The notes under the pieces were generated by a model. That model was not told the DNA's origin and did no database searches. It saw only the letters and a program-made list of their open reading frames with translations. A DNA stretch of 64,000 nucleotides from the NCBI GenBank assembly GCA_018398805.1, contig JAGFBZ010001932.1, positions 124,001 to 188,000 of the forward strand. Direction: 5' to 3'. This DNA comes from Hirundichthys speculiger. Its lineage: Eukaryota; Chordata; Actinopteri; Beloniformes; Exocoetidae. The position numbers were made by a program, and so were the translations under genes. This document shows positions 60,656 to 64,000 of the stretch, one piece after another; position 1 is the stretch's first letter, and each line of letters starts with the position of its first letter.

Positions 60656-61460
60656 TGGATTATGAACTAGAATAACCTAAAATATGAACTGGATCATGAT
60701 TTGGATGATAAATTAGAATAAATTGAAGAGTGGCTCCAACAGATGACAGGAATGCTGTTGTAGATTTATGTTATGGGAACAGCTGAGGTACTGTGTAGAA
60801 ACCCTTAAGCTCCCATTCCTCTGGTAAAGGACCTGAGCTTGAGGGAACAACTGCCCACGAGGGTCGACAAAAGATCAATTCACACAGTCTGTTCATTCCA
60901 CCTCTGTAGCCCTGTTTGTAGTGTGTGAATGGTACAGAGGTAGAAAGGGATTACATTTTGTTTCACCGCTGTTATGCCTCTGTTACATCTTGGGAGGTAG
61001 TAACAGGGGCGTGAAGGTATGACAGTGTGGAAAGGCATAACAGGAAGCAAAGATGGCTACAAACCCTTCGAGCAAGGTGGAATCAGTCAGTCGTGGGGAC
61101 AGTAAGAGACGACCCAGCAGGGTGTCTGACAGCAGCGTCCGGGCTCACTGTCAGAATGCACGGAAAAGGGACAGGCAAGCTTTTTTCTTTTTTTTTTTTT
61201 TACAATATATGGGGAGAGTTAGTGTCCAAGACTGAACATTGACTGAAAGGTGTCCTTCAATAATTACTTGAGATTATGGATTGATGAAAACCTTTGATAT
61301 ACATATTTCCAATCTTAGTTAAGAAACTCGAGTTAAACATTGGCTTTTAACTTTGGAAATAAATTATGTTTCACATTCTCTGCAAAAAAAAAAAAAAAAA
61401 AGGCAAGAAAAGAAAAGCAAAAAAAAAATACTTGGAGAAGCCACTTTTCTATTTGTGACT
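60656..61460. other. Anonymous non-coding DNA
   Basis: No gene or repeat recognised apart from homopolymer runs near 61190 and 61385. Confidence 0.4.
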
Positions 61461-61469
61461 GATTATGTT

Positions 61470-62020
61470 GACATATTGTACATGCATCCAGCCTCCTCCA
61501 CTTTAAGGCGCCTTAACTCACTGTATCATGCTTCTCTGCGTTTCATATCAAATGCAAAATCTCTCACTCACGCCGCTGCATTCTCTGAGTTTGTTGGCTG
61601 GACATCCTTAACTATTCATAGGCAACAACACTTGTATATGTTCATCTAAAAAGCTTTGCTGGGTAAACTCCCAGAATACCTCAGTACTCTTGTTTCTGTC
61701 AGCTCTAGTAGCTACAATCTGGACGCTCTCAAGTAGTTGCGCTCTTGAATGTTGTTTTCCCTCCACACCATGGTCAAGGAATGATCTCCAAAAAAATCAT
61801 AAACTTAAAACATTTATACCCTTTAATGATTTAAAGAGTATCATAAAGAATGCAGTGAGTGAGGAGTGTCATTGCTTTTGAGAGACCACAATATTTATTC
61901 TGTTTTATAGTTCATTTGTGTATTTCATGTATTTTGTATGTGATGGGCCAAGTCTTAAAAAAAAAGAGATCTCTGATCTCAAAGGGACTTCCTGGTTAAA
62001 TAAAAGGAGATAAAAGATTG
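61470..62020 (+). mobile_element. Jockey-group LINE ORF2 C-terminus and tail
   Basis: The plus strand reads DYVDILYMHPASSTLRRLNS then YHASLRFISNAKSLTHAAAF and EFVGWTSLTIHRQQHLYM. After a frame change, CALECCFPSTPWSRNDLQKN follows, ending in TGA at 61879-61881. The tail has CTCAAAGGGACTTCCTGGTT then AAATAAAAGG, usual for this fish LINE. The 5' part is missing. Confidence 0.75.
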
Positions 62021-62030
62021 CAAAAAAAAA

Positions 62031-62587
62031 AAAAAAACCTTTCTTTTTTTTTTCTAAACATGCAGTTTGCTCTTGCAGCATTTTCTTGTACATATGTGAG
62101 AGTGAGAGCAAATGTGTCCTTCAGCGGCCCCGTTGGCAGCCTGATCTAAGATACTTTATTGGGACGTGCGACTGATTCTTGAGGACTAAGATGCACCGAC
62201 TGATTCTGTACAAGACACAAGCCAGTGATGGATGTGTGTGGTGTGTGGAAATGAACATGTGGTGGCTCGTGTGGTTTGTGCTGTGATGCTTGATGTAACC
62301 CCTCAGTCCACAGCAGAGCTAAAGCAGCCCAGCAGAGAGGCTGTGATGTTGACCTCAAACATTTCATGGGCAGCAACCGGTGACCGTAATCAGTAGTTCA
62401 GGCTGAATCACAACTGTGACACAGAAGTAACAAGCAAGCGAAAAATGCAGCAGAAAACAAATACCTCTGGGCTTTTTGACCACAGTGGACGGGCAGAGAT
62501 CAGCTGGACTGGCTGCACTATGAACTCTGTCATTCAACAGTAGGTAGGTACTAGATCCTCAGCAGATCCTGTGGCTGTGCTTACCTG
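62031..62587. other. Anonymous non-coding DNA
   Basis: No gene or repeat recognised. Confidence 0.4.
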
Positions 62588-63594
62588 CACTGTAAATGAA
62601 AAAATCGTAAAAAAACGGTAAATTTCCGGCAGCTGGGGCACCAGGAAAATACCGTGAAATAACAGAAAATTACTTTCTCAGGTATTTTCAGGTTGTTTGT
62701 AACATTTACTTAGAAACATTTTCACATTTTAAAACAATTAAATTACCTAGAAATATGGTAAGTAAATGCTGTATTATGAATAATAATGCCTAAATTTACA
62801 GAAATATGCTGTTATTAATTGGTAAAAAAAAAAAAAAAAGGTTGTATAATCATTTGTGTTTGATGTAATATAACAGTATATGACACAAAAAATAATGTGA
62901 TTAATCTTTCAAAACATGTTAAAAACCATTGAAAAACTAGATATTGGGTTTAAAACTACAATTTTAAGGACTGTAGCCTTTGAATTGTAGTGGATCCTGG
63001 TCTGCAACTACTGACAGCCACCGCACTTGCAAAAAGGAGTACTTTGTCAACTTCCTGTTTTTGCACATCACAGGTTTTGTTTTACACACTTTATTAAACA
63101 AACTCACGAGTACTCATTCGAACACAGACAGAGTTAACTCAGGGTGACACAAATTAACATGTTAAATGTAAGGGGTATGAATCAACGGGGGGTCAAATCA
63201 GCAACAGACTTTACATGGCAGCATTAAATCAAATAGCAAACAAACAAACACAGATAAGCACCTAAACAACCAGGGCTGCAAAGGATGCTGGGAAACGACC
63301 CAAAAGGACCTGCCAGATCACTAGCAGTTTTACAGTTTATTCCCTTAAATAACAGACAAATATTTGTGAAATTAGGATATATTTGTGAATGTATTTTAAC
63401 AATAAATACATGTATTTTTAATAGGGTTTTGTTGTAAAAGAACAGAAATATTGTGTGTTTTCACAGTTATGTCATTTGACATGTAAAATCACAGTTTATT
63501 TTTGTAAATTAAATGGTATTTTAAAAATACAGAAAAAAAATCTGTAAAATAGACAGTAAAATTCTGTTATATTACAATTTTTTTTTTACAGTGT
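62588..63594. mobile_element. CACTGTAAA-ended DNA element, superfamily unclear
   Basis: CACTGTAAA at 62588 and TTTACAGTG at 63586-63594 form a 9-bp perfect inverted repeat. Both subterminal regions are rich in GTAAA/TTTAC and in ACAGAAA/TTTCTGT words. The interior is non-coding. I see no target duplication, so the termini could be coincidental within a GTAAA-rich region. Confidence 0.45.
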
Positions 63595-64000
63595 GGAGAA
63601 GCCTCTGCCAGCTGAAGCTGAGCTTTCATCTACCTCCCACTGAAGCCGAGCCAGCGCCTCCCACCAGCACTACTGTATGCCCCCCAAAGGTACAAACAGG
63701 TAGTAACTTTATTTCTTTTAGTGACATTTATTTAGTGTGTTTTATTCAGCACCAACTGAATGAGGCAGCCAGTCGCCAGAGACTTCGGGGACTGGCTGCT
63801 GACTGTGGACCACAAAGTCAAGGAACGGGACCCGTCGTCAGATGAATGCTGAATACCGTAATGAATCTTCTGTGAAAGCACACAAGGGAATGCCCAGCTG
63901 GAGAGTGGAGGCAGAATGAACAGAGACTTTATACCACGATCTCTGTGTGAAAGTAGCAGACAATACTGAACATATCCCATCAGAATGTTAAAAAAAAACT
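63595..64000. other. Window end with unnamed repeat copy B
   Basis: Positions 63870-63960 repeat, with divergence, the sequence of 48519-48665 (GTGAAAGCACACAAGGGAAT, CAGCTGGAGAGTGGAGGCAG, TATACCACGATCTCTGTGTG). No gene is recognised; the 84-codon frame at 63591-63845 lacks a known motif. Confidence 0.45.

Overview
The window looks like non-coding DNA from a ray-finned fish, probably a spiny-rayed teleost. The evidence is indirect. It is AT-rich, full of (TA)n and (CA)n microsatellites, and packed with decayed transposons of the kinds typical of fish: L2-like and other jockey-group LINEs, a Tx1-type L1 piece, an RTE tail, Tc1-like elements and many hAT elements. I found no ordinary conserved host gene, no tRNA or rRNA, no CRISPR array and nothing prokaryotic. 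The species cannot be named from this sequence.

Layout. 1-2.27 kb: anonymous. 2.27-5.86 kb: a long degenerate L2 LINE (endonuclease and reverse transcriptase) split by a 305-bp hAT element with a perfect 8-bp target duplication. 5.9-10 kb: microsatellites and a second, inverted L2 3' end at 9.06-9.59 kb. 10.08-12.04 kb: a three-level nest, a BED-finger hAT holding a second hAT, which holds a TTAA-flanked MITE; a sister of that MITE lies at 59.9 kb. 12-17 kb: anonymous. 17.4-20.3 kb: Tc1 and LINE relics, a hAT MITE, and a LINE tail split by a 689-bp hAT. 21.8-24.7 kb: (TA)n tracts, a Tc1-like relic and a Tx1-like RT piece. 25.68-27.84 kb: another nest, a transposase-bearing hAT holding a second hAT, whose interior carries a THAP zinc-finger exon facing an unrelated short exon. 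29-43 kb: scattered LINE, Tc1 and hAT remnants. 44.0 kb: a perfect 25-bp-arm hairpin. 45-51 kb: mostly anonymous.

The most unusual region is 51,141-56,902. A hAT element with matching terminal inverted repeats and a perfect 8-bp target duplication (TGTTAAAC) encloses about 5 kb of foreign cargo. The cargo is bounded by two copies of a roughly 100-bp piece of the hAT itself. It contains two Tc1 fragments, a 52-bp minisatellite of about 19 units, and a minus-strand gene with a TATA box, an ATG, a TAA and an AATAAA signal. The gene encodes a Lys/Glu-rich protein I do not recognise, with an 18-residue tandem repeat. The reading frame is now broken by two one-base A insertions and a 507-bp LINE with a 5-bp target duplication. 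Removing the LINE plus one duplication, and the two extra bases, gives one frame of about 565 codons. This is the best candidate for something undescribed: a gene captured by, or trapped within, a hAT transposon.

Ten hAT copies in the window are supported by matching or near-matching 8-bp target duplications, so hAT activity has shaped this locus more than any other process. The rest of the window shows no genes working together.
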